From Acetobacteraceae bacterium AT-5844 (GTDB taxonomy: Bacteria > Pseudomonadota > Alphaproteobacteria > Acetobacterales > Acetobacteraceae), in assembly GCA_000245075.1 (NCBI GenBank), contig JH599962.1:1-36125 (forward strand): a stretch of DNA of 36,125 nucleotides, in the 5' to 3' direction. How positions within the stretch are numbered: position 1 is the stretch's first letter; each line of letters begins with the position of its first letter. Positions 1 to 9,062 of this stretch are shown here, piece after piece. The notes beneath the pieces are model-generated. The model made no database searches. It was not told where the DNA came from and saw only the letters and a program-made list of their open reading frames with translations. Position numbers and translations under genes: made by a program.

Positions 1-212
1 GCGGCGGGGCCGGCGCGGCGCAGCGCCTCCGTCTCGGCATGCGGGCGGCCGCCAGGGGCCGTCCAGCCACGCCCGACGACCACGCCATCCTTCACGATGA
101 CGCAGCCGACCGCCGGGTTGGGCCAGGTATTGCCGAGACCACGCCCCGCCAGCAGCAGGGCGGCGCGCATATGCGCCTCGTCCTCCATCCTGCGCGGGTC
201 GTCCCCGGCCAT
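1..212 (-). CDS. ribD: Riboflavin biosynthesis protein RibD, N-terminal deaminase part (partial, cut by window edge)
   Basis: Only the first 70 or so codons are in the window; the gene continues past base 1. The start ATG is at 212, three bases after the stop of the upstream acetyltransferase gene; a second in-frame ATG nine codons in is an alternative. The translation shows the deaminase-fold signature of RibD: an HMRAALLLAGRG segment, the TWPNPAVGCVIVKDG motif and GRGWTAPGGRPHAETEAL, which carries the zinc-binding His and the catalytic Glu of the HAE motif. RibD deaminates and then reduces the pyrimidine intermediate of riboflavin synthesis in the cytoplasm. The C-terminal reductase domain cannot be seen. 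Placement downstream of nrdR is common in alphaproteobacteria, which supports the call. Confidence 0.9.
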   Translation of the reverse strand, partial: MAGDDPRRMEDEAHMRAALLLAGRGLGNTWPNPAVGCVIVKDGVVVGRGWTAPGGRPHAETEALRRAGPA

Positions 213-215
213 GGC

Positions 216-800
216 TCAGGCCGCGACGTCGATACGGGCTGTCAGGCGCTTGGCGAGCACGCTGTGACGCAGCAGTGCTTCCAGCACCGGCTCCGTCCGC
301 AGCCCGGCATCCTGGAAGACATAGCCACGGCGGCGGAACAGGCCGAGCGCGCGCAGTTGCCCGCTGGGTACGCGCACCCGCAGTGCCTGCACGCCAAGGC
401 CGAGCAGATGCTCCTCCATCGCCGCCAGCAATGCGGAGCCAATGCCCTTGCCAGCGGCATCGGGCGCCACCCAGAGGCCCAGCAGCCGGGCCGGCGGATC
501 GGATTCGGTTGGCAGGGAGGCCAGCGCGCAGCCAACGGGCACGCCGCCCATCTCGGCCACCAGCAGCGGTCCCTGCGCGGTCGCGAAAAAACAGTTGAAG
601 CGCGCAGCATCCGCACGGACGCGCATTTCCGGCGGTAGCAGCACGGCCACGCCCTGGGCGAAGGCGGCGGCCGCCAGGGTGGACAATGCCGGGCGATCGG
701 TCAGCTCGGCCTCGCGGATGGCGAAACTCTGGTCTGGCACGCAGGCCGCCAGTCGGCCGGAAGCACGCGGCAGGGGTGCCGCCTTGGGTACAATCTTCAC
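216..800 (-). CDS. GNAT-family N-acetyltransferase
   Basis: 194 residues from a GTG start at 800, 10 bp after the nrdR stop, with a weak AAGG about 7 bases upstream. The GNAT fold is visible: FAIREAELTDRPALSTLA at the start of the domain (about residues 26-43), a beta strand with LLVAEMGGVPVGCALA (79-94), and motif A, LGLWVAPDAAGKGIGSALL (about 107-125), with the Q/RxxGxG-type acetyl-CoA loop in the variant form AAGKGIG. LGLFRRRGY (152-160) is motif B. The substrate cannot be read from sequence. The first 25 residues precede the domain and may be overcalled. The gene sits inside the rpiB-glyA-nrdR-ribD operon, 3 bp before ribD, so it is probably co-transcribed, but a functional link is not implied. 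Confidence 0.85.
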   Translation of the reverse strand: MKIVPKAAPLPRASGRLAACVPDQSFAIREAELTDRPALSTLAAAAFAQGVAVLLPPEMRVRADAARFNCFFATAQGPLLVAEMGGVPVGCALASLPTESDPPARLLGLWVAPDAAGKGIGSALLAAMEEHLLGLGVQALRVRVPSGQLRALGLFRRRGYVFQDAGLRTEPVLEALLRHSVLAKRLTARIDVAA

Positions 801-810
801 TTCAGGGCCT

Positions 811-1281
811 TCAGCCGTTGTCTGCGTCCGCGGATTTGCTCAGGGAACCGAGAAAGGCCTGGAAATCCTTGGCTTCACGGAAATTGCGATAGACGGAGGC
901 GAAGCGGACATAGGCGACAGGGTCCAGCTCCTTCAACGTCTCCATCACGGTTTCACCAATCGCCCGGCTGGTGATCTCGCTCTCGCCCTCGGACTCCAGC
1001 CTGCGCTGGATGCCGTTGACGATGCGCTCGATGCGGTCCTCGTCCACTGGCCGCTTCCGCAGGGCGATGCGGATGGAACGGGCCAGCTTCTCCCGGTCGA
1101 ACGGTACGCGGCGGTTGTCCGATTTCACCACCGTCAACTCGCGCAGGGTCACGCGCTCGAAGGTGGTGAAGCGGGCGCCGCAGGAGGGGCAGGAACGGCG
1201 GCGGCGGATGGCCGCGCCGTCATCGGCGGGCCGGCTGTCCTTCACCTGGGTATCTTCGCTACCGCAGAAAGGACAGCGCAT
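811..1281 (-). CDS. nrdR: Transcriptional repressor NrdR
   Basis: 156 residues, the usual NrdR length. It opens with a zinc ribbon, [17 protein letters not shown], with cysteines at 3, 6, 31 and 34. An ATP-cone domain follows from about residue 47 ([18 protein letters not shown]) to about 137 ([15 protein letters not shown]). NrdR senses ATP/dATP through the cone and represses ribonucleotide reductase operons by binding paired NrdR boxes; I see no NrdR box in this window. It lies between glyA (26 bp upstream) and the GNAT gene on the same strand, the classic alphaproteobacterial glyA-nrdR-ribD order. All key cysteines are present and nothing suggests damage. Confidence 0.97.
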   Translation of the reverse strand: MRCPFCGSEDTQVKDSRPADDGAAIRRRRSCPSCGARFTTFERVTLRELTVVKSDNRRVPFDREKLARSIRIALRKRPVDEDRIERIVNGIQRRLESEGESEITSRAIGETVMETLKELDPVAYVRFASVYRNFREAKDFQAFLGSLSKSADADNG

Positions 1282-1307
1282 GCCCTACCCCCTTCCCTCT
1301 CGCCCGA

Positions 1308-2612
1308 TCAGGCCTTGTAGATCGGGAATCGGGCGCAGAGGTCGAGAACCTTCTGCCCCACTTCCTTTTCCACCAGTTCATTGGCCTCCGGCGCGTTGGA
1401 ATTGGCCAGCCCCTTCAGCACCTTGCCGATCAGCTGGCCGATCTCGCGGAACTCGGCCTCGCCGAAGCCACGGGTCGTGCCGGCCGGCGTGCCGAGGCGG
1501 ATGCCAGAGGTGATGGCCGGCTTCTCCGGGTCGAAGGGCACGGCGTTCTTGTTGCAGGTGAGGTGCGCGCGGCCGAGCGCGGCCTCGGCGCCCTTGCCGG
1601 TGAGCTTCACCGGACGCAGGTCCACCAGCATCAGGTGGTTATCCGTGCCGCCGGTGACGATGCCAGCGCCCTGGGCCTTCAGCTCCTCGGCCAGCGCCTT
1701 GGCGTTGGCGACGACGGCCTTGGCATAGGCGCGGAATTCGGGGCGCAGCGCCTCGGCGAAGGCCACGGCCTTGCCGGCGATGACATGCATCAGCGGGCCG
1801 CCCTGCAGGCCGGGGAAGACGGCGCTGTTGAGCTTCTTCGCCAGCGCCTCGTCATTGGTGAGGATCATGCCGCCACGCGGACCACGCAGGGTCTTGTGCG
1901 TGGTGGTGGTCACGACATGGGCGTGCGGGACCGGGCTCTCATGCGCGCCGCCGGCTACGAGCCCGGCGAAATGCGCCATGTCCACCATGAAATAGGCGCC
2001 AACCTCGTCGGCGATCTCACGGAAGCGCTTGAAATCCCAGGCGCGGGAATAGGCGGACCCGCCGGCGACGATCACCTTCGGGCGGGACTCGCGGGCGATG
2101 CGCGCGACCTCGTCCATGTCGATGATCTGGTCTTCCTGGCGCACCGTGTAGGGCGCGACCTTGAACCACTTGCCGGACTGGTTGGCGGGCGAGCCGTGCG
2201 TCAGATGGCCACCGGCCGCCAGGTCCAGGCCCATGAAGGTGTCGCCCGGCTGCATCAGCGCGAAGAACACGGCCTGGTTGGCCTGGGCGCCAGAGTGCGG
2301 CTGGACGTTGGCGAAGCCGACATTGAACAGCTTCTTAGCGCGCTCGATCGCCAGGGACTCGGCGATATCGACGAACTCACAGCCGCCATAGTAGCGGCGG
2401 CCGGGATAGCCCTCCGCGTACTTGTTGGTCAGGACGGAGCCCTGGGCCTCCAGCACCGCGCGGGAGACGATATTCTCGCTGGCGATCAGCTCGATACCGT
2501 CCTGCTGCCGCACCAGCTCCTTGCCGATGGAGTCGAAGATCTCCGGATCGGCCTCGGAGAGGGGGGCGGAGAAGAAGCGGGCAGCGTTCTGCGCGGGGGA
2601 CAGATCGGTCAT
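1308..2612 (-). CDS. glyA: Serine hydroxymethyltransferase
   Basis: 434 residues from the ATG at 2612. An upstream in-frame ATG at 2675 would add 21 unconserved residues and overlap the end of rpiB, so the shorter start, 4 bp after the rpiB stop, is preferred. The PLP-dependent fold is clear: [10 protein letters not shown] (41-50), [15 protein letters not shown] (63-77), the DMAH segment with Asp211 and His214, and the PLP lysine Lys240 in [14 protein letters not shown]. The enzyme interconverts serine and glycine while making methylene-tetrahydrofolate. Its place between rpiB and nrdR on one strand implies co-transcription of one-carbon and nucleotide-related functions. Length and motifs are normal. 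Confidence 0.98.
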   Translation of the reverse strand: MTDLSPAQNAARFFSAPLSEADPEIFDSIGKELVRQQDGIELIASENIVSRAVLEAQGSVLTNKYAEGYPGRRYYGGCEFVDIAESLAIERAKKLFNVGFANVQPHSGAQANQAVFFALMQPGDTFMGLDLAAGGHLTHGSPANQSGKWFKVAPYTVRQEDQIIDMDEVARIARESRPKVIVAGGSAYSRAWDFKRFREIADEVGAYFMVDMAHFAGLVAGGAHESPVPHAHVVTTTTHKTLRGPRGGMILTNDEALAKKLNSAVFPGLQGGPLMHVIAGKAVAFAEALRPEFRAYAKAVVANAKALAEELKAQGAGIVTGGTDNHLMLVDLRPVKLTGKGAEAALGRAHLTCNKNAVPFDPEKPAITSGIRLGTPAGTTRGFGEAEFREIGQLIGKVLKGLANSNAPEANELVEKEVGQKVLDLCARFPIYKA

Positions 2613-2616
2613 CGGC

Positions 2617-3072
2617 TCAGGCCTCCTGGCCCGGGTTGATCTTGGAGACGCGGCGTTCGTGGCGGCCGCCCTCATATGGGGTGCTCAGAAACACCGAAAG
2701 GCTGTCCAGCACCGCTTCCGGCCCCATGGTGCGGGCGCCAAAGCAGGCGAGGTTGGCGTTGTTGTGGGCGCGGGTGAGGCGCGCCTCCGTGGTGTTGTGC
2801 ACCACCACCGCCCGGATGCCGGCGTGGCGGTTGGCCGCGATGGACATGCCGATGCCGGTGCCGCAGACCAGCACGCCGAACGTGGCCTCGCCGCTATCCA
2901 CCGCCTTCGCCACCTGATGGGCGAAGTCGGGGTAGTCGACGCTGCCATCACCATGGGTGCCGAAATCCCGCACCTTATGGCCGGCGGCTTCAAGCGCCGC
3001 GCGCAGGCTGTCCTTCAGGGCGACGCCGGCATGGTCGGCGCCGATGGCGATGGGGGTCTGGGCCGGATTCAT
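2617..3072 (-). CDS. rpiB: Ribose 5-phosphate isomerase B
   Basis: 151 residues, the normal RpiB/LacAB size. The start [16 protein letters not shown] is the conserved phosphate/substrate loop. Cys70 lies in the catalytic [12 protein letters not shown] motif and His103 in [14 protein letters not shown]; both match the acid/base pair of the E. coli enzyme (Cys66, His99). It interconverts ribose 5-phosphate and ribulose 5-phosphate in the non-oxidative pentose phosphate pathway. It is the first gene of the minus-strand operon leading to glyA, nrdR and ribD, and diverges from hemB. The allose-6-phosphate isomerase variant of the family cannot be excluded, but the housekeeping context favours RpiB. 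Confidence 0.95.
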   Translation of the reverse strand: MNPAQTPIAIGADHAGVALKDSLRAALEAAGHKVRDFGTHGDGSVDYPDFAHQVAKAVDSGEATFGVLVCGTGIGMSIAANRHAGIRAVVVHNTTEARLTRAHNNANLACFGARTMGPEAVLDSLSVFLSTPYEGGRHERRVSKINPGQEA

Positions 3073-3123
3073 GCCGCGCTCGTTACCACGCCTCGCGCCG
3101 GGGTGAAACCAGAACCCCTAACC

Positions 3124-3150
3124 CTTGCGTGCAAGTCGGGCATGTGCCCG
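3124..3150. promoter_or_regulatory. Two adjacent dyads in the rpiB/hemB divergent intergenic region
   Basis: The 180-bp spacer between the rpiB and hemB starts contains CTTGC-GT-GCAAG (3124-3135) followed at once by CGGGCA-TG-TGCCCG (3137-3150). Both are near-perfect inverted repeats. Their position between two divergent genes fits an operator, but no known regulator motif is recognised and GC-rich sequence yields such dyads by chance. The rest of the spacer shows no clear promoter. Confidence 0.3.
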
Positions 3151-3201
3151 GCGGGCCGTTGAGAGGCCAGGAGCTGTTGCATCATGCGGAACAAGGGGTA
3201 A

Positions 3202-4266
<1,065 letters not shown>

Positions 4267-4301
4267 TCAACCATATGATCGCGGCCTGAGCCGCCGAGCG
4301 C

Positions 4302-4330
4302 GAAGGGGACGCCGGTTGCGCGCCCCCTTC
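4302..4330. terminator. Weak hairpin between hemB and the convergent esterase gene
   Basis: GAAGGGG (4302-4308) pairs with CCCCTTC (4324-4330) across a 15-base loop in the 77-bp gap between two converging genes. There is no proper T-run on either strand, so this is only a plausible bidirectional stop signal. Confidence 0.3.
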
Positions 4331-4343
4331 CCCTTCAACCCGC

Positions 4344-5495
4344 TCAGCCCCGGGGTGCGGCACGCCGGACCGGCTGCCGAGGCGGCACCACGGCGGCGCT
4401 TGGCGCGAGGAACGCGGTCCGCAACTGGCTGGACACGAAGCGCTGCGCATCCCCCGCCTTCGACAGCACGGCTGAGTCCACCCCGAAGAACTCGTGGGTC
4501 ACGCCGGGATAATCCTCGGCCGCGACTTCCACGCCCGCCTCGCGCAGCTTCTGCGCCAGCAGCTGGCCGTCGCTGCGGAGCGGGTCGATCTCCGCCGTGA
4601 CGATAATGGCCTGCGGCAGTCCCCGTAGTTCCGCGCCGTTATAGACATTGAGGCGCGGGTCGCGCAGATCGGCCGGGCTGTTCGTATAGTGCTGCATGAA
4701 CCACCGCATCATGGCGGCATTCAGCGGCTTGGCCATGGCATTCTCGCGGTAGGAGGGCGTGGTCATATCCGTGCCCGCCACGGGGTAGATTAGGCCCATC
4801 GCCACCGGCAGAGGCTGCCGCGCCTCCCGCGCCATCATCGCGACGTTGATCGCCAGATTCCCGCCTGCGCTCTCGCCCACCACGGCGACGCGGGAGAGAT
4901 CCACGTTCAACTGCCCCGCATTCTGCAAGGCCCAGACATAGGCGGCGTAAGCGTCATCATGCGCCGTGGGGAATTTGAATTCCGGCCCCTGGCGGTAATG
5001 CACCGCCAGAACCAGCGCACCGGTATCAGCCGCCAGCGCCCGCGCCGAGGCATCGTAGGTGTCGAGGTCGGCGATGACGAAGCCGCCGCCATGGTAATAG
5101 ACGATCAGCGGCATGCGGGGGACAGGGCGGCCGCGAGGCGGGGTGGGCGCGGGGTTGTACAGCCGGGCCTGCAAAGGCACCCCTCCGGCCCCAGGGATCT
5201 GGAGGTCCCGCACATCCGCGATTTCGCGAGGAGTGGTGGAGAGGTTCATCGCGCGCTGCCGCGCTTTCACGGCATCCGCCATGGTCGGCTGGCGCCGCGC
5301 CTCTTCCGGCGTCAGCGTCTCGATGGGCTTGCCGCCGAGCTGCGCCAGGCTTTGCAGCAGTGCCTGCATCTGCGTATCGGCCCGCCCAGTGGGATCGGGC
5401 GGGCTGGCCGGCATGGTGTCGCTGGCACAGGCAGCCAGGGTTGCAGCCAGACCGAAGGGCAGCAGAAGGCTGGCGCGGCGCGATAGGGAATGCAT
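4344..5495 (-). CDS. Alpha/beta hydrolase (HSL/acetyl-esterase type), predicted lipoprotein
   Basis: 383 residues. The N-terminus is a lipoprotein signal: a basic start, a hydrophobic stretch and the lipobox LAAC with Cys23. The body is an alpha/beta hydrolase fold-3 (hormone-sensitive-lipase family) enzyme. HGGGF at 135-139 forms the oxyanion hole, GESAGG carries the nucleophile Ser209, Asp304 lies in TAEIDPLRSDG and His334 in GVTHEFFG. It should hydrolyse short acyl esters at the periplasmic face of a membrane. The residues before about 95 and after about 360 (proline- and arginine-rich) lie outside the catalytic domain. It is on the same strand as the malonate-type cluster, 93 bp downstream of the next hydrolase, so read-through is possible. 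Natural substrate unknown. Confidence 0.88.
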   Translation of the reverse strand: MHSLSRRASLLLPFGLAATLAACASDTMPASPPDPTGRADTQMQALLQSLAQLGGKPIETLTPEEARRQPTMADAVKARQRAMNLSTTPREIADVRDLQIPGAGGVPLQARLYNPAPTPPRGRPVPRMPLIVYYHGGGFVIADLDTYDASARALAADTGALVLAVHYRQGPEFKFPTAHDDAYAAYVWALQNAGQLNVDLSRVAVVGESAGGNLAINVAMMAREARQPLPVAMGLIYPVAGTDMTTPSYRENAMAKPLNAAMMRWFMQHYTNSPADLRDPRLNVYNGAELRGLPQAIIVTAEIDPLRSDGQLLAQKLREAGVEVAAEDYPGVTHEFFGVDSAVLSKAGDAQRFVSSQLRTAFLAPSAAVVPPRQPVRRAAPRG

Positions 5496-5588
5496 GCAGG
5501 CGTCTCCTTCCTAAGGCCAGGCCATGAGGCCGGCCGACGGTTCAGGAGACGAACGTTATGTAACAGACAGGGTTGCCACGAGCTTGGC

Positions 5589-6434
5589 TTAGCCGCGCAG
5601 GAAGCCGCGGATCATGCCGGTCTGCTCCGGCTCCATCAGTGCGGGTGCATGCCCGCAACCGGGGATGGTCTGGAGGCTCACGCCGGGCTTGGTGGCCATG
5701 CGGCTGGCGGTCGCCGCCGTCAGAAGCGGGCTCTCCGCGCCACGCAGCAGCAGGATGGGGAGGTTCAAGGCTTCCCACAGCGGCCACATCGCAACATCGG
5801 ACACGGCAGGTGCCGCCTGGAATGGCGCGACGATGGCGGGGTCGTAATGCTGGACGACCCGCCCCTGGGGCGTCATCCGCGCCGAGCTTTCCGCCAGATG
5901 CCGCCATTCGGCGGGAGAGAGCGAGCCGAAGCCGGCATGGATAAGACGCAGATGCGCCTCCAGCGCCGCGATGTCGGGAAATTCATGCTGCGTGCCGACA
6001 TAAGCGCCAATCGCAGCCAGCGCGGCCGCCGAGATTTCAGCGCCCACATCGTTCAGCACCATGCGGCGTATGCCATTGCCCGGCAGGCCCGCGAGGCCCA
6101 TGCCGATCAGCCCACCCATGGATGTGCCGACCCAATCGAACTGCCCAAGCCCCGCCAGCAGCGGCGCCAGCACGGCAATGTAGTTGGGAACGGCATAGAG
6201 ATTGCCATCGGGGAACCAGGAGGAGAGGCCGCGCCCCGGAATATCGGGGCAAATGACGCGGCGGCCATCCTCGGCCAGGGCGCGGGCCAGGACGTCGAAG
6301 TCCCGCCCCGTGCGCGTCAACCCGTGCACGCATACCACCGGTGTGCCGTTCGCCGGCCCCCACTCGGCCCAGCGGAGATCCACCGGGCCGAAGGGAAGCG
6401 CGACGCGCAGCGCGCCGATGCGGGGTTCAGACAA
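5589..6434 (-). CDS. Alpha/beta hydrolase
   Basis: 281 residues. The order of motifs is that of a soluble alpha/beta hydrolase: VVCVHGLTRTGRDFD (33-47) with the HG oxyanion segment, CPDIPGRGLSSW (62-73), the nucleophile elbow GTSMGG with Ser105, an acidic residue in LLLRGAESPLLT (Glu234 is the likely acid in place of the more common Asp), and His262 in GCGHAPAL. There is no signal peptide, so it is cytoplasmic. Its start codon lies 8 bp inside the end of the CoA-transferase gene, which implies translational coupling and a shared pathway. A role as esterase, lactonase or thioesterase acting on the pathway's substrate or CoA product is inference only. Confidence 0.88.
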   Translation of the reverse strand: MSEPRIGALRVALPFGPVDLRWAEWGPANGTPVVCVHGLTRTGRDFDVLARALAEDGRRVICPDIPGRGLSSWFPDGNLYAVPNYIAVLAPLLAGLGQFDWVGTSMGGLIGMGLAGLPGNGIRRMVLNDVGAEISAAALAAIGAYVGTQHEFPDIAALEAHLRLIHAGFGSLSPAEWRHLAESSARMTPQGRVVQHYDPAIVAPFQAAPAVSDVAMWPLWEALNLPILLLRGAESPLLTAATASRMATKPGVSLQTIPGCGHAPALMEPEQTGMIRGFLRG

Positions 6435-7629
6435 TCTTGCTGTCGCGCAATTGCGCGATCGCAGCAGCGTCGAAGCCAGCGGAAGCCAGAACCTCGTCCG
6501 TATGCTGGCCCAGCACCGGCGCGGCGGAGCGGTAATCCGGCGGGGTCGCCGAGAGCTTCACCGGGTTGGCGACGACCGTCACTTCCTCACCGGAGGCATG
6601 CTGCATCTTCACCAGCATGTTGCGCGCCTGCACATGCGGGTCCGCGAAAACGCGGTCCAGCGTGTTGATCGGGCCGCAGCCGATCTTCAGCGCTTCCAGC
6701 TTGGAAATCCACTCATCGGTCGTCATGGTCTTGGTGACGGCCGTCAGCGTCTCCGTCACCAGCGCGCGGTTGCCCACGCGGGCGGCGTTGGTGGCGTAGC
6801 GCTCATCGGCCAGCAGGTGCTCCAGGCCGAAATTCTTGCAGAAACGCTCGAAGGTCGGGTCGTTGCCGATGGAGAGCACCATGTACCCGTCCGAGGTCGG
6901 GAAGACCTGATAGGGCACGATATTCGGGTGCTGGTTGCCGAGGCGCGGCGGGTTCTGGCCGGTGGCCAGGTAGTTCATGCCCTGGTTGGCCAGCCACGCG
7001 ACATGGGTATCCAGCATGCCGATGTCGATCTGCTGGCCCTCGCCCGTCGCCTGCTTGTGGCGCAGCGCGGCCAGGATGCCGATGGTGCCGTAGAGCCCGG
7101 CGAACAGATCCGCGACCGGAATGCCGACCTTCTGCGGCTCCCCGTCCGGCTCACCGGTCAGGGACATGACGCCGCCCATCGCCTGGATCAGCGCGTCATA
7201 GCCAGGGCGCGGCGCATAGGGGCCGGTCTGGCCGAAGCCGGTAATGGAGCAGTAGATCAGGCCAGGATACTTCTGCTTCAGGTCCTCGTAGCTCAGGCCG
7301 TACTTGGCCAGGGCGCCGGTCTTGAAGTTCTCGACGAGAATGTCGGCGTTCTCGAGCAGCTTGTGGACGATCGCCTGGCCTTCCGGTTTGGCGATGTCGA
7401 TCGTCACCGACTTCTTGTTGCGGTTCACGCCGACGAAATAAGCGCTCTCACGCGTGTTCGGCATGTAGGGCGGCGCGAAGCCACGCGTGTCGTCGCCGGC
7501 CTCGGGACGCTCGATCTTGATCACCTCGGCGCCGAGGTCGCCCAGCATCTGGGTGCAGGTCGGCCCCGCCAGCACGCGAGTGAGATCGACAACGCGCAGG
7601 CCCTTCAGCGGTCCGGTCGGTTCGGTCAT
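6427..7629 (-). CDS. CaiB/BaiF-type (class III) CoA-transferase
   Basis: 400 residues, normal for the family. The start reads GPLKGLRVVDLTRVLAGPTC, then LGDLGAEVIKIERPEAGDDTR (29-49) and a large nucleotide/CoA-binding domain. The catalytic aspartate that forms the acyl anhydride is Asp174 in GIPVADLFAGLYG. NRNKKSVTIDIAKPEGQ (69-85) and ENFKTGALAKYGL are also typical. Class III enzymes move CoA between organic acids without ATP. Here the gene follows the MatC-like carrier (49-bp gap) and malonyl-CoA decarboxylase and overlaps the downstream hydrolase, so it is the best candidate for activating the imported acid. Donor and acceptor cannot be read from sequence; an oxalate/formyl-CoA or other dicarboxylate transferase role is an alternative. 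Confidence 0.93.
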   Translation of the reverse strand: MTEPTGPLKGLRVVDLTRVLAGPTCTQMLGDLGAEVIKIERPEAGDDTRGFAPPYMPNTRESAYFVGVNRNKKSVTIDIAKPEGQAIVHKLLENADILVENFKTGALAKYGLSYEDLKQKYPGLIYCSITGFGQTGPYAPRPGYDALIQAMGGVMSLTGEPDGEPQKVGIPVADLFAGLYGTIGILAALRHKQATGEGQQIDIGMLDTHVAWLANQGMNYLATGQNPPRLGNQHPNIVPYQVFPTSDGYMVLSIGNDPTFERFCKNFGLEHLLADERYATNAARVGNRALVTETLTAVTKTMTTDEWISKLEALKIGCGPINTLDRVFADPHVQARNMLVKMQHASGEEVTVVANPVKLSATPPDYRSAAPVLGQHTDEVLASAGFDAAAIAQLRDSKIV

Positions 7630-7678
7630 GGCATTCAGTCTTTCATCTTCTCTGGCATTCTCACAAGCAGACGGACAA

Positions 7679-8992
7679 TCACATCCAGTTCGGCACGACC
7701 AGGATCGCCCAGGCCAGCAGCGGGCCGAGGCCCACGACGAGGCCGCTATAGATCAGGAAGCGGCGGAACAGGGTGTCCCGCTCACTCTCCTGCGCATTGG
7801 CCACCACCAGGGCGCCATTGGTGGAGAAGGGGCTAACATCGACGATGGTGGCCGAAATGGCCAGAGCCGCGACCATGCCGGCGGGGCCGATATGCCCCTG
7901 CATCATCAGCGGCACCGCCAGCGGGATGATGGCGCCCAGCACGCCTACGGAGGACGCGAAGGCGGAGACGATGCCGCCCACATAGCAGAGCAGCAGCGCG
8001 GCCAGCAGCGGCATGCCCAGATGCGTCACGCTGTTGCTCACCATGTCGATGGCGCCGGACTTCTGCAGCACCGCAACATAGGTGATGACGCCCGAGATCA
8101 GCAGCACGGTGGACCAGCTGACCTTGTCGATGGCGCCCTTCTGCGCTTCCGGAGACAGCAGCGCCAGAACCACGGCGATGGTGATGGCCACCATGCCTAC
8201 ATTCAGGCCGAAGGCGAGCGAGCCGACGCCGAGGATGATGAGGCCGGCGAGCGTCAGCATCTGGTCGCGCGTGGCGGATGTCTGCGCATGGTGCTCGCCA
8301 TTGGCCGGCGTGCCGCCATGGCCGCGGACCGGCAGGGAAGCGCCCTTCCCTTCCTCCAGCTCCTCATAGGAGCCGGTGTCGCGGCGCCCGATCAGCTTGC
8401 CACCACCGAAGGCGAAGAACACCGCAATGGCGACGAGCAGGTTGAAGATCAGGCTCGCCAGGAACAGGAAGACCTCGCTGCCTTCCATCCCCGCGCGTTC
8501 GACGATCTGGTTGGTGATGCCGCCATAGATGGAGATGGGGGAGAAACCGCCACCCTGCGCGCCATGGATGACCAGGAGGCCCATCATCAGCGCGTCGATC
8601 TTGTAGTGGCGCGCGAAACGCAGCGCGATGGGCGCGATGATCGCCACGGCCGCCGGGCTGACCGCGCCAATGGCCGTCAGCACCGCCGCGACGCCGAACA
8701 TCACCCAGGGGATGGCCGCAATGCGACCACCCACCATGCGCACGGCCCAGTGCACCAGCAGGTCAATGGTGCCGTTCTTCTGCGCGATGGCGAACAGATA
8801 GGTGATGCCGACCAGCGTGACGAAGAGGTCGCCTGGAAAGCCCGCCAGGATGGCGTTGGCGCCCATGCCGACGATGAAGGTGCCGATGAGGAAGGCGAGC
8901 GCGAAGGCCAGGGCACCCATGTTGATCGGCAAGGCAGTGCCGATGATGAACATGATGACCAGCCCCATGATGGAGGCAACGGCAGGGGACAC
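7679..8992 (-). CDS. MatC-like dicarboxylate carrier, SLC13/ion-transporter superfamily permease
   Basis: 437 residues from a GTG start, preceded by AAGGAA about 9 bases upstream. The protein is almost entirely hydrophobic, with about 10-12 membrane segments split by a hydrophilic loop (about 199-245, ending in a His/Gly-rich stretch GHGGTPANGEHHAQT). The N-terminal half (GALAFALAFLIGTFIVGMGANAILAGFPGDLFVTLVGITYLFA and the SPISIYGGITN motif at 151-161) matches what I know of the MatC N-terminal domain family. The founding member is the rhizobial malonate carrier. Its place directly after malonyl-CoA decarboxylase supports malonate or a related small dicarboxylate as substrate. A general SLC13 permease label is the cautious alternative. 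Confidence 0.87.
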   Translation of the reverse strand: MSPAVASIMGLVIMFIIGTALPINMGALAFALAFLIGTFIVGMGANAILAGFPGDLFVTLVGITYLFAIAQKNGTIDLLVHWAVRMVGGRIAAIPWVMFGVAAVLTAIGAVSPAAVAIIAPIALRFARHYKIDALMMGLLVIHGAQGGGFSPISIYGGITNQIVERAGMEGSEVFLFLASLIFNLLVAIAVFFAFGGGKLIGRRDTGSYEELEEGKGASLPVRGHGGTPANGEHHAQTSATRDQMLTLAGLIILGVGSLAFGLNVGMVAITIAVVLALLSPEAQKGAIDKVSWSTVLLISGVITYVAVLQKSGAIDMVSNSVTHLGMPLLAALLLCYVGGIVSAFASSVGVLGAIIPLAVPLMMQGHIGPAGMVAALAISATIVDVSPFSTNGALVVANAQESERDTLFRRFLIYSGLVVGLGPLLAWAILVVPNWM

Positions 8993-9024
8993 GAGGGGAC
9001 GTTCCTTATTTCTCTGACATCAAC

Positions 9025-9055
9025 AAAAGCGCCGGCCCTCGCGCGGAGGCCGGCG
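9025..9055 (-). terminator. Intrinsic-terminator-like hairpin between the decarboxylase and carrier genes
   Basis: Read on the minus strand, an 8-bp perfect GC stem (CGCCGGCC paired with GGCCGGCG, 9030-9055, 10-base loop) is followed one base later by TTTT (9028-9025). It lies in the 70-bp gap after malonyl-CoA decarboxylase and before the carrier. It may end part of the transcripts and lower expression of the distal genes, or separate two units. Confidence 0.55.
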
Positions 9056-9062
9056 AATCCGC

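Noticed and set aside
2613-2675. Longer glyA start at 2675
   Set aside because: It would add 21 unconserved residues overlapping rpiB; the ATG at 2612 fits the family N-terminus and the operon spacing.
6202-7836. 544-codon plus-strand frame opposite the hydrolase and CoA-transferase
   Set aside because: Shadow of two genuine minus-strand enzymes; no domain recognised.
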